Below, piece by piece: positions 44,373 through 52,356 of a DNA stretch of 64,000 bases. Every line of letters starts with the position of its first letter. Positions within the stretch are counted from its first letter, which is position 1. A program made the translations under genes and the position numbers. The stretch comes from Bacteroidota bacterium. Lineage in GTDB: Bacteria > Bacteroidota > Bacteroidia > UKL13-3. Below the pieces are notes generated by a model, which did not search any database, was not told where the DNA came from, and was given only the letters and a program-made list of their open reading frames with translations. The stretch lies in the NCBI GenBank assembly GCA_027491085.1, contig JAIXWW010000016.1:62001-126000 (forward strand), in the 5' to 3' direction.

Positions 44373-45167
44373 ATGAAAAAACAAATAATTTTGAGTGCTA
44401 TTGCACTTACACTATTTTTCTCAAATTGCTCAAAAGAAGAGTCAAAAACAACTACTTCAACCGCTGATAATAGCTTGAAAGTGGAGCAAAAAAACACCTC
44501 TTTAATCAATAAATTTACAGGTACAAACTGTTATTATTGTGGCGATTGGGGTTGGACTTTAATGGAAGAATTAATTAAAAATCATGCAAGTGATGCAATA
44601 GTGGTTGGAACTTACAGTCAAAATAGTTTTGCTAAATTATTTGTATCGAAAATTGCAACAGATTGGGATAAAAACATTCCAGTAACCCAAGGTTATCCAA
44701 CATTTTCGGCTAATTTAGTTGATAGTTGGTTATTACCTGTAGCCGATGCAGTGGATAATAATATTGAAGCAGGAGTTACTGCGCATAATCAAGCAGCAGT
44801 AGTTGCTAATACTGCACATACTTCAAAAATTGAAGGTTCAAATATGGTAGTAAATACCACTACTCAGTTTTTTGCAGAAGCTAATGGTGAATACCAAATT
44901 GGTGTGTATGTAATAGAAAATGGTGTAATTGGTAACCAATCTGGCCCTAACGGTGGTGCAAATGCTTCGCATCATAATGTAATCAGAGCTGGAAATGGTT
45001 CATGGGGTGAAGCTTTAGCAACTGGTACAGTAGCTAAAGATACTAAGATTTCAAAAACTACAACCATTGCGCTTGATCCTACTTGGAAAACAGCAGATTT
45101 ATCAGTATTTACTGTAATTTGGAAGAAAAATGGAACTAAATGGGCTTTTGTAAACGCTCACAAATAA
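44373..45167 (+). CDS. Omp28-like outer-membrane lipoprotein
   Basis: A 264-aa lipoprotein. The signal peptide ends LFFSNC, a Bacteroidota-type lipobox (Cys19), followed by a Ser/Thr-rich tether. The body begins with the Omp28 signature FTGTNCYYCGDWGW, a CxxC motif like that of thioredoxin-fold proteins, and continues as a beta-rich domain (YQIGVYVIENGVIG, ASHHNVIRAG). Family members are surface or outer-membrane proteins of unclear role in Bacteroidota. A terminator follows. Confidence 0.83.
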   Translation: MKKQIILSAIALTLFFSNCSKEESKTTTSTADNSLKVEQKNTSLINKFTGTNCYYCGDWGWTLMEELIKNHASDAIVVGTYSQNSFAKLFVSKIATDWDKNIPVTQGYPTFSANLVDSWLLPVADAVDNNIEAGVTAHNQAAVVANTAHTSKIEGSNMVVNTTTQFFAEANGEYQIGVYVIENGVIGNQSGPNGGANASHHNVIRAGNGSWGEALATGTVAKDTKISKTTTIALDPTWKTADLSVFTVIWKKNGTKWAFVNAHK

Positions 45168-45188
45168 TCAAATAATAACTTACTTAAT

Positions 45189-45221
45189 AAGGGCAAATGT
45201 TTTATATATTTGCCCTTTTTT
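45189..45221 (+). terminator. Intrinsic terminator after the Omp28-like gene
   Basis: AAGGGCAAAT / ATTTGCCCTT stem, 9-nt loop, T tail, 22 nt after the stop. Confidence 0.85.
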
Positions 45222-45247
45222 ATTGCAAAAAATTTAACAAAAAATAT

Positions 45248-45706
45248 ATGGCCTTACCTAACATTTATGAACAAGAAACTACCAATACTATTTTAGGTAG
45301 ATTAGAAAAATTAACATCACAAACGGTACCTCAATGGGGTAAAATGAACGCAGCACAAATGCTTGCGCACCTGAATGTAGCTTACGATATGGATAACGGT
45401 AAAATAGAAACAAAAACTCCAGCATTGGTAAAGTTTATGTTGAGGTTGTTTTTAAAACCAGTTTTGGTTAATGAAAAACCATATAAAACCAATTCTAGAA
45501 CTGCACCTGCATTTATTATAAATTCTGAAAAAGATTTTGAAATAGAAAAACAAAAACTGATTGCTAATATTAAAGAAACACAAGCTAAAGGTCCATCGTT
45601 TTACGAAGGAAGAGAAAGTGCCTCGGTAGGTAAATTAACAGCTATTGAATGGAATAATATGTATTACAAGCACCTGAACCATCATTTCACTCAATTTGGT
45701 ATTTAA
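45248..45706 (+). CDS. DUF1569 protein (DinB-like fold)
   Basis: A 152-aa protein from ATG 45248; the longer frame from 45197 runs through the terminator tail and is rejected. Features: GRLEKLTSQTVPQWGKMNAAQMLAHLNVAYD in adjoining pieces, where the MxAxQMLxH motif places the first metal-ligand His, and a C-terminal YYKHLNHHFTQFGI supplying the other histidines. The family is a four-helix-bundle relative of DinB. Function unknown. Confidence 0.85.
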   Translation: MALPNIYEQETTNTILGRLEKLTSQTVPQWGKMNAAQMLAHLNVAYDMDNGKIETKTPALVKFMLRLFLKPVLVNEKPYKTNSRTAPAFIINSEKDFEIEKQKLIANIKETQAKGPSFYEGRESASVGKLTAIEWNNMYYKHLNHHFTQFGI

Positions 45707-45724
45707 TTAATCAAATAATAATTA

Positions 45725-48181
45725 ATGACTGAATCGTTTGCAACATTTGTTGATGTAATTTTACCTTTATATGTTCCTAAGCTATACACATACCGTGTAG
45801 CTGAAGACATGACTGGACAAATTGTATTGGGCAAACGTGTGTCGGTTCAGTTTGGAAAAAGCAAAGTATATGCGGCTATCATTGCCAATATACATAGCAC
45901 TCCACCCAAAGATTATGTAGCCAAATACATCCTTTCTGTTTTGGATGATGAGGCCATTATTTACCCTCAACAATTAAAATTTTGGCAATGGATTAGCGAT
46001 TATTATTTATGCAATATGGGTGATGTAATGCAAGCCGCATTGCCATCTATGTTAAAACTGCAAAGTGCCAGTAAAATAATTGCTAATCCTGATTTTGACA
46101 ACAATATAGAACTTGATGATAGAGAGTTCTTGGTTATGGAAGCATTGGCAGTTCAGCATGAACTAACTATTGATAATATACAGCAAATATTAAATGTAAA
46201 AAATGCTTTACCCATTATAAAAAGCTTAGTAATTAAAGAAGCCATTATTATAAATGAAGATTTAAAAACTAAGTATAAAGAAAAATTGGTAAGTTGCTTA
46301 AAGCTTACTCCTGCTTATCAAAACAATGAAGATAATTTAAGAATACTGTTTGATTTATTGGCAAAAAAAGAAAAACAACTCAATGTATTGATGTTGTATT
46401 TGCATTTAAAACAAAATAAGCCACATGTGCTGAAAGCAGAATTATTAAAGCATCCAGAAAGCAGTGCTTCGGCTATACAAACGCTCATTAAAAATGGTGT
46501 TTTTGAAGAGTTTGAACTGGCAGTTGACAGGCTTCAGTTTGATGAACATCAAGTAGAAACTTTTGCTTTAAATGAATACCAAGAAAAGGCATTAAACCAA
46601 ATAAACGAACAGTTTTTAACCAAAGATGTAGTGCTTCTAAAAGGTGTTACCTCAAGTGGAAAAACGCATGTATACGTTCGGTTAATTGAGCAAACATTGA
46701 ATCAAGGAAAGCAAGTTTTATACTTATTGCCCGAAATTGCTATTACCTCTCAAATTATTCACCGAATTAGGAAATATTTTGGTGAAAAATGTGTGGCTTT
46801 TCACAATAAAATTGGCGATAACGAGCGTGTAGAAATTTGGAATAAAGTTAAAAGTGGTGAAATAAAAATAGTGATTGGTGCCAGGAGTGCCATATTTTTA
46901 CCTTTTGCCAATTTAGGTTTAACCATAGTAGACGAAGAGCATGAAACTACTTTTAAACAAAGTGAACCTGCACCAAGATATCATGCCCGTGATTCAGCTG
47001 TGGTACTGAATAAAATATACAATGCCAAGTTGATTTTAGGAAGTGCTACTCCTAGTTTTGAAAGTTACTTTAATGCAAAACAAGGTAGGTTTGGTTTGGT
47101 AAATTTAGATAAACGCCATGGTGAAATAGAGTTACCACAAATTATAACCGCAAATATTGCTGACGAACGCAAAACGAAGGTTATTCAAGGCAATTTTACT
47201 ACCATTTTGGTAAATGAAATAAAGCAAACCTTGGCTAAAAATGAACAGGTTATTTTGTTTCAAAACCGCAGAGGATATAGTCCGGTTTATGAATGCGATA
47301 ACTGTCAGTGGGTTCCTAAATGTCAAAATTGTGATATCAGTTTAACTTACCACAAATTTATTGATTCTTTAAAATGCCATTACTGTGGTTTTACTCAAAA
47401 GTTGCCAGATACATGTTCGGCTTGTGGCAGCCATACTTTAAGTTTTAAAGGATTTGGTACCGAAAAAATAGAAGATGAATTGGCTATTTTGTTTCCAACT
47501 GCCCGTGTATCTCGGTTTGACCAAGATAGTACCAAAGGTAAAAATGGACATGAAAGCATTATAAAAGATTTTGCGGAACATAAGTTCGATATCATGGTTG
47601 GAACGCAAATGGTTACCAAAGGACTTGATTTTGAAAATGTAACCTTGGTTGGAGTTATCAATGCCGATCAGTTATTGTTTTTCCCAGATTTTAGGGCCAA
47701 TGAAAGGGCTTTTCAATTAATAGAACAAGTGAGTGGCAGGGGAGGCCGTAGGCAAAAACAGGGGAGGGTAGTTATTCAAAGTAGTTCTCCAAATCATCCA
47801 GTTATTTTGTCGGTTATTAACCACGATTTTGAATCGTTATATAACCGCGAAATACAAGACAGAGCTCAATTTTTATTTCCACCTTTTCAGCGAATTATAA
47901 AAATAAGTTTACGCCATAAAGATTATAAAGTAAGTGAAGATGCTGCCAATCAATTGCATTTATTAATGTACACCACTTTTGGCGATAACTTGTTAGGGCC
48001 CGCCAATCCTTACGTAAGCCGAATTAGGAATTATTATATCAAGGAGTTTTTGGTTAAAATAGATAGAAACGATAGTCGATTGGCATCGCTCAAAAAATTT
48101 ATAAAACAACAAATTGCTAAACTTTACGAAAACAAAATATACAGCCAATTAATTGTACAAATAGATGTAGATGCATTGTAA
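45725..48181 (+). CDS. priA: Primosomal protein N' (replication restart helicase)
   Basis: An 818-aa superfamily 2 helicase that reloads the replisome at collapsed forks. It has an N-terminal 3' DNA-end-binding domain (DVILPLYVPKLYTYRV), Walker A LKGVTSSGKTHVY, DEEH in IVDEEHETTFKQ, GSATPSFES, the zinc-binding insertion with paired cysteines (CDNCQWVPKCQNC and CHYCG, CSACG) and the C-terminal motif V/VI QMVTKGLDF...QVSGRGGR. Full family length. It is the last chromosomal gene before tRNA-Lys. Confidence 0.97.
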   Translation: MTESFATFVDVILPLYVPKLYTYRVAEDMTGQIVLGKRVSVQFGKSKVYAAIIANIHSTPPKDYVAKYILSVLDDEAIIYPQQLKFWQWISDYYLCNMGDVMQAALPSMLKLQSASKIIANPDFDNNIELDDREFLVMEALAVQHELTIDNIQQILNVKNALPIIKSLVIKEAIIINEDLKTKYKEKLVSCLKLTPAYQNNEDNLRILFDLLAKKEKQLNVLMLYLHLKQNKPHVLKAELLKHPESSASAIQTLIKNGVFEEFELAVDRLQFDEHQVETFALNEYQEKALNQINEQFLTKDVVLLKGVTSSGKTHVYVRLIEQTLNQGKQVLYLLPEIAITSQIIHRIRKYFGEKCVAFHNKIGDNERVEIWNKVKSGEIKIVIGARSAIFLPFANLGLTIVDEEHETTFKQSEPAPRYHARDSAVVLNKIYNAKLILGSATPSFESYFNAKQGRFGLVNLDKRHGEIELPQIITANIADERKTKVIQGNFTTILVNEIKQTLAKNEQVILFQNRRGYSPVYECDNCQWVPKCQNCDISLTYHKFIDSLKCHYCGFTQKLPDTCSACGSHTLSFKGFGTEKIEDELAILFPTARVSRFDQDSTKGKNGHESIIKDFAEHKFDIMVGTQMVTKGLDFENVTLVGVINADQLLFFPDFRANERAFQLIEQVSGRGGRRQKQGRVVIQSSSPNHPVILSVINHDFESLYNREIQDRAQFLFPPFQRIIKISLRHKDYKVSEDAANQLHLLMYTTFGDNLLGPANPYVSRIRNYYIKEFLVKIDRNDSRLASLKKFIKQQIAKLYENKIYSQLIVQIDVDAL

Positions 48182-48283
48182 AATTCATTATTTGATTACT
48201 TAGTCCAAAAAGCAAGTTGGATATTTTTGTAAACAAATTATTTTTATATGTTAATAATATGAAATAGAATTTTGGAAAACTGA

Positions 48284-48315
48284 CTTGCATGCTTATTATA
48301 TATTACTATATTTGC
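48284..48315 (+). promoter_or_regulatory. Promoter of tRNA-Lys
   Basis: CTTG (48284-48287), a 19-nt spacer and TATATTTGC (48307-48315), a full match to TAnnTTTGC. The tRNA begins 24 nt further on. Confidence 0.65.
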
Positions 48316-48339
48316 AGCCCTTTAAAGGAAAAACAAAAC

Positions 48340-48412
48340 GATTCCGTAGCTCAGCTGGTAGAGCATTACACTTTTAATGTAGGGGTCCTGGGTTCGAATC
48401 CCAGCGGGATCA
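48340..48412 (+). tRNA. tRNA-Lys (anticodon TTT)
   Basis: Full cloverleaf: acceptor stem GATTCCG / CGGGATC (one T-G pair) with discriminator A, D-arm GCTCAGCTGGTAGAGC, anticodon arm TTACA-CTTTTAA-TGTAG with anticodon TTT, T-arm CTGGG-TTCGAAT-CCCAG. CCA is not encoded. An integrase gene follows within 150 nt, so its 3' end is the probable attachment site of the island. Confidence 0.97.
48381..48412 (+). other. Putative attachment site in the tRNA-Lys 3' end
   Basis: Inferred from the tyrosine integrase next to the tRNA. Such integrases usually recombine in the T-arm/acceptor part of the tRNA gene, leaving a copy of that part at the far end of the island. No second copy is seen in this window, so the far end would be beyond position 64000. 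Confidence 0.35.
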
Positions 48413-48435
48413 CTGAGAAAGACTCAAGAAAATTT

Positions 48436-48474
48436 AAAACCATTCACTATCAATTAGTTGAATGGTTTTTTCTT
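48436..48474 (+). terminator. Terminator after tRNA-Lys
   Basis: AAAACCATTCA / TGAATGGTTTT stem with a 12-nt loop and T run, 24 nt after the tRNA. Confidence 0.8.
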
Positions 48475-48520
48475 TTAAATACCCTTGACTTTTTCCGTTC
48501 TAGCACGGTATTTGTTTACT

Positions 48521-48553
48521 AAATGTTTGCCAACCAAATAAAATGTTTGCCAA
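48521..48553 (+). repeat. Direct repeat AAATGTTTGCCAA before the integrase start
   Basis: AAATGTTTGCCAA occurs at 48521-48533 and 48541-48553, with a 20-bp period; the second copy abuts the integrase ATG. It could be an integrase or excisionase binding (arm-type) site or an operator. Confidence 0.6.
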
Positions 48554-49744
48554 ATGAAAATAACATACAAATTTTACCAACGAACAGATAGCGATAAAAA
48601 TAAGTCTTATCCAATTTATCTTCAAATTACGCTTAACAGGAAAACAACTAAAAGAGCTATAGGCTATAGTTGTAAAGAAAGTGAGTGGAAAAGTGAAACT
48701 GGAACAGCAAGATATAACCATGCCATTAACACTAAAATAAATTCTCTTACACAAAACATAACGGATTTACAGTATAAAATTGAAAAAGATGGTGCAAATT
48801 ATACTTTGGCAGAAGTTGCCGATATTGTTTTTGGTGTTGTTTCCTTAACTGTTACTATTTGCGATTTTTTTAAATCTTATAAAGAAAGTGCATTGGAAGT
48901 TAAACGAATAAGCAAAGATACTGCAAAGCATTACGATACATGCCGAGCAGCTTTAGAAGAGTTTATTTTTAATAAATATGGTCCCAAGGATATTAACATA
49001 AAAAAAATTGATTATGCATTTATAGAAGAGTTTGATAGGTTTTTGCATAAAAAAGGAATTGGTCTAAATACCATTAATGGTAACTACCATAAAAAGTTAA
49101 AAACGGTTTTTCTTTATGCTGAAAAACAAGAACTTATTACTAGCAATCCTTATGCTAAGTTTAAAATGAAATTTACTCCTACACATAGGGACTTTTTAAC
49201 CATTGAAGAACTTGAAAAGTTGAAATCATTTAACCTTGAAAACTATAGTTTTGAAAAGGTAAGAGACATTTTTCTTTTTTCTTGTTACACAGGTTTGCGA
49301 TTTAGTGATGCTTTAGATTTATCAATGGAGCAAATAAGAAGCAATGAAAATACCAGCTTTATATACAGAGAACAAATAAAAACAGGTGAAAGTATTAATA
49401 TTCCTTTGGTTCCTGAGGCGATGCAAATAATTGAAAAGTATAATGATAATGAAAATAGGGTGGTTAAAAATAAAGTATTACCACATATCAGCAATCAAAA
49501 CTTCAATTTATATTTAAAATCTATAGCTGGAATAGTAGGATTAAATAAAAAATTGACTCACCATGTGGCTCGACATACATTTGCTACTTTCTTATTAAAT
49601 AAAAGTGTGTCATTAGAGGTAGTTTCAAGCTTATTAGGACATACTAATATAAGAACAACACAAGTGTATGCCAAAATGCAAAATAATACTGTAGAGGAGC
49701 AAGTATTAAAAGCTTTTGCAAACAATCCCAAATTAACTAAGTAG
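48554..49744 (+). CDS. Tyrosine-type site-specific integrase
   Basis: A 396-aa phage/ICE-type integrase of the Bacteroidota group. It has an N-terminal arm-binding domain (KITYKFYQRTDSDKNKSYPI), a SAM-like core-binding domain (about 100-200: DFFKSYKESALEV...INGNYHKKLKTVFLYA) and a catalytic domain with CYTGLRFSDALDL (Arg), HHVARHTFATFLL (His-x-x-Arg), LLGHTNIRTTQVYAKM (His and nucleophile Tyr). All catalytic residues are present, so it may be active. It directly follows tRNA-Lys, the expected target, and is followed by an excisionase-like remnant. Confidence 0.95.
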   Translation: MKITYKFYQRTDSDKNKSYPIYLQITLNRKTTKRAIGYSCKESEWKSETGTARYNHAINTKINSLTQNITDLQYKIEKDGANYTLAEVADIVFGVVSLTVTICDFFKSYKESALEVKRISKDTAKHYDTCRAALEEFIFNKYGPKDINIKKIDYAFIEEFDRFLHKKGIGLNTINGNYHKKLKTVFLYAEKQELITSNPYAKFKMKFTPTHRDFLTIEELEKLKSFNLENYSFEKVRDIFLFSCYTGLRFSDALDLSMEQIRSNENTSFIYREQIKTGESINIPLVPEAMQIIEKYNDNENRVVKNKVLPHISNQNFNLYLKSIAGIVGLNKKLTHHVARHTFATFLLNKSVSLEVVSSLLGHTNIRTTQVYAKMQNNTVEEQVLKAFANNPKLTK

Positions 49745-49756
49745 GAGAGAAGTAAT

Positions 49757-49825
49757 ATGGAAAACCCATTCGAAATTATTTTAGAAAAACTCAATAAAAT
49801 AGAGGAAGAGTTAGCAATAATTTAA
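49757..49825 (+). pseudogene. Truncated excisionase/HTH-like gene, 22 codons
   Basis: ATG 49757 starts MENPFEIILEKLNKIEEELA, then II and a stop. This is the typical N-terminus of the small helix-turn-helix (excisionase-like) proteins found on Bacteroidota mobile elements, which normally continue for about 70-90 further residues with the DNA-binding part. That part is absent here and no other frame continues it. Position 12 nt after the integrase fits a former int-xis pair. Confidence 0.6.
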
Positions 49826-49898
49826 GCAAGGCTGTAAATTTGTTTAAAAATTAAACAGACATTTTGCCTTTGAATTAATAAATATATACTCAATGAAT

Positions 49899-49924
49899 GG
49901 TGGTATTTTGATTTGAATACCACC
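49899..49924. terminator. Hairpin between integrase and the minus-strand island genes
   Basis: GGTGGTATT / AATACCACC, a 9-bp perfect stem with an 8-nt loop between convergent transcription units. T tracts are poor on both sides, so terminator function is uncertain. Confidence 0.45.
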
Positions 49925-50070
49925 TCAAAAATAGGTAAAAATTCTAATTGTGTAATTCAATGGGCAATACTTATGACAATTACAGGTTGGTTCCAATTTC
50001 CAATTTTTACTATTCATTGAGCATTGGATTACAATTAAAATTTTAGTTTTATTAGGCAAAATATTCAGTA

Positions 50071-50559
50071 TTATACATCTCTTAGCCTCAGTAAAACATG
50101 TATATTCCAGAAAATTTCGCTTAATTTATAATCTGCTTTATTTTGATCTTTGTATGGAAATGAAGGAGCATAAGGACCAGGAAACGCAGTAATAATATTC
50201 AAATCGTCTTCTACTTTTTCTATTACCACACAAAACTTATTTGTAACTTGTAATTCGGAAACTAAGGCCACCTCCACCATAAAACCATTCCTGTTTTCTT
50301 TAATAATAGTTTTGATGTCTACCTCTTTTTTATTTGCAATTCCAGTGTTTCCAATATCCCCTAGATGATCGCAGTTAAAAACATGAGTTTCCCTGCCGTT
50401 TAATTGAATTATTATTTCACTCGAATTATTGTTATTTATATAATTTAACAATTCAATTGGACTAGCAAAAACATCTTTATAAAAAATGCTTCCACCATCT
50501 TTTGAATTAGTAAAATGAATATTTAAATGCGCTAACCTTTCCTTGTTAAGCTTGTACAT
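50071..50559 (-). CDS. Unknown small protein with TAFPGP motif
   Basis: A 162-aa protein without signal peptide. Mixed alpha/beta; the most distinctive part is IITAFPGPYAPSFP (about residues 128-141) preceded by a conserved-looking ETHVFNCDH. A TAYP/TAFP motif near the C-terminus occurs in barnase/EndoU/RelE-like toxin nucleases, so a nuclease-toxin fold is possible but unproven. It overlaps the end of the 453-aa membrane-protein gene by 14 nt and is the last gene of the minus-strand run. Confidence 0.65.
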   Translation of the reverse strand: MYKLNKERLAHLNIHFTNSKDGGSIFYKDVFASPIELLNYINNNNSSEIIIQLNGRETHVFNCDHLGDIGNTGIANKKEVDIKTIIKENRNGFMVEVALVSELQVTNKFCVVIEKVEDDLNIITAFPGPYAPSFPYKDQNKADYKLSEIFWNIHVLLRLRDV

Positions 50560-51907
50560 TTTTAGTTGCTTTATTTTTTACTCTATTTACTATTTTTTCA
50601 TATAATCTTGGAAACAAAAAGGCTAATACACCTAGAGCCAATGATAAAACCAACAAAGAAAAAATACTGTAAAAAACAATTATTGACATACCTGATGATT
50701 TTTGAAAATTATCTAATACTGATATGATTGGCTCAATTGCAGAAATAGACGACAATGCTGAAATTACCCCCAAAAGAATTGCTTGTCTTTTATCTTGATC
50801 TTCTTGAATTTTTGTAGCCAAACTGTTCAAGCGACTTTCAAAATGTTCAATTTCATCATCTATACCCATTGCATTTCTCATTTTATTGAAAAAAATATTA
50901 GGTAAGAAATTATAGGAAATATGCTTGAAATTGTAATCTGATAAAAATTGTTGAAATTCATCTCGTATCTTTTTAGGATCTGTTTTATAAGTTGCATTAA
51001 ATTTAAACAAATTATATCGAACAAATAAATTGAAAATGTATATTGAAAAATAAATACGATTAAAGGTATTTTGAGTCATCAAATCTTTTTCATCTTTAAC
51101 CTCTGCAGGATATAAATTATTTCCAATTATTGTAAATGAATCTAGTAATGCAAGGCCTTTATAATTATTAAAGGCACTAATACTATCTTGCATTAATTCA
51201 TCATAATATTGCTTTGATGGAGCGAAGTATCCATAATCTACTATACTTCCAATTTTAGAACGTGTTGCAATATCAAACAATAAAAAATCACGATTATAAT
51301 ATGAATCTTCTTCTTTTTCCAATACATCAATAATGGAATAAACTTTAAATTTTGATCCACTAAATTTATCAGTTTCTATTTTTTTACCTCGTAATTCTAT
51401 TCCACCTAAGACATTTATTGAAATCCATTCATGAAATGCAATTTCTTTTTTATTGTTTTCTTGTATTTCAATATCAAATGAACCTGCACAATATGTTATA
51501 TCTGAAAGGGTGTTAAAATCTTTTTCAATTAACTTGAAAGTGATTGAAAATATACCCGTGCTGCTATTTTTAAAAAAATAAAGCTCTGGGTTAATAACTA
51601 ATGCTGGTATTAATTTATCACCTTTTATAAAATTAAACTGAAATTCTTTTTTAAGATATTTTGGTGTTGAAGTTTTTTTATCATTTTTTTCATCAGAAAA
51701 AAACAATTCAGCAAATTCAGCATAATAATAATCCCTTATATAAGTTTTATCCTTTTCAATTTTATCTTTTTCAATTACATTTCTTCCCATAATTGGCAAA
51801 TGTTCATAGCCCATTTGCTTAAATGTATGAATATCTTTTTTATTATAAGAAAATACACCAACTACTTTTATAAGCGCGGCATTTAGGGTTGGAAGTTTCG
51901 ATTGCAT
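50546..51907 (-). CDS. Unknown protein with C-terminal membrane anchor
   Basis: A 453-aa protein not recognised. The N-terminal 370 residues are soluble alpha/beta (KLPTLNAALIKVVGVFSYNK and similar), followed by a helical stretch (MGIDDEIEHFESRLNSLATK) and two hydrophobic segments near the C-terminus (ILLGVISALSSISAIEPIISV and IIVFYSIFSLLVLSLALGVL). A large cytoplasmic domain anchored by a C-terminal hairpin is the layout of many membrane-acting defence effectors. It is translationally coupled to the 162-aa gene. Confidence 0.7.
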   Translation of the reverse strand: MQSKLPTLNAALIKVVGVFSYNKKDIHTFKQMGYEHLPIMGRNVIEKDKIEKDKTYIRDYYYAEFAELFFSDEKNDKKTSTPKYLKKEFQFNFIKGDKLIPALVINPELYFFKNSSTGIFSITFKLIEKDFNTLSDITYCAGSFDIEIQENNKKEIAFHEWISINVLGGIELRGKKIETDKFSGSKFKVYSIIDVLEKEEDSYYNRDFLLFDIATRSKIGSIVDYGYFAPSKQYYDELMQDSISAFNNYKGLALLDSFTIIGNNLYPAEVKDEKDLMTQNTFNRIYFSIYIFNLFVRYNLFKFNATYKTDPKKIRDEFQQFLSDYNFKHISYNFLPNIFFNKMRNAMGIDDEIEHFESRLNSLATKIQEDQDKRQAILLGVISALSSISAIEPIISVLDNFQKSSGMSIIVFYSIFSLLVLSLALGVLAFLFPRLYEKIVNRVKNKATKNVQA

Positions 51908-51951
51908 AGATTTTTTTTAAAAATTGTAAAACTCAATATTATATTTCAAAA

Positions 51952-52293
51952 TTAATACAACAAATGCATTTTCGATTTATTTATCCAGCCTGCTTGATTT
52001 GCATATTTCACAAAAAATATTTTTAAATCAGCCTGATTGGAATATTTCACAAAATAAACAATCTTGTCTGCTTGATTGGAATATTGGGTGAAATACCATT
52101 TACCTTCATTTTTGCTAATTTGATTTTGATAAGGTACTTTATACACTTTTAAGTCTGCTTGATTCTCATATTCAGCTACAAATACTTTAATACTTGCTTG
52201 ATTTTGATTTGCTGCCGAAAACACTTTTTGTGCAGTTATTTTATTTACTCCTATAATGGAAAATAATAAAGTTAAATAAATAGTCTTTTTCAT
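51952..52293 (-). CDS. DUF6150-like secreted repeat protein
   Basis: A 113-aa exported protein with a signal peptide (TIYLTLLFSIIGVNKITAQ). The mature part is five or six short repeats of the type YxNQADLKVYxVxY (ENQADLKVY, SNQADKIVY, SNQADLKIF, ANQAGW), each one beta-strand pair. Similar repeat proteins are called DUF6150. It probably folds into a small beta-solenoid or propeller in the periplasm or outside. No function known. A signal peptide is odd within this otherwise cytoplasmic gene set. Confidence 0.75.
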   Translation of the reverse strand: MKKTIYLTLLFSIIGVNKITAQKVFSAANQNQASIKVFVAEYENQADLKVYKVPYQNQISKNEGKWYFTQYSNQADKIVYFVKYSNQADLKIFFVKYANQAGWINKSKMHLLY

Positions 52294-52356
52294 AATAATA
52301 TTTTTGCTTTTCTGATTTAGTCCTTTTTGTAAAATTAGATTATAATCTCCGTTTTA

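Noticed and set aside
41592..48181. Extension of the defence island up to priA
   Set aside because: Pirin, YceI, nitroreductase, Omp28-like, DUF1569 and priA are ordinary chromosomal genes with their own terminators; no defence-type gene lies among them.
48289..48522. 77-aa frame covering the tRNA-Lys region
   Set aside because: It reads through the tRNA gene and its terminator; the tRNA cloverleaf explains the sequence.
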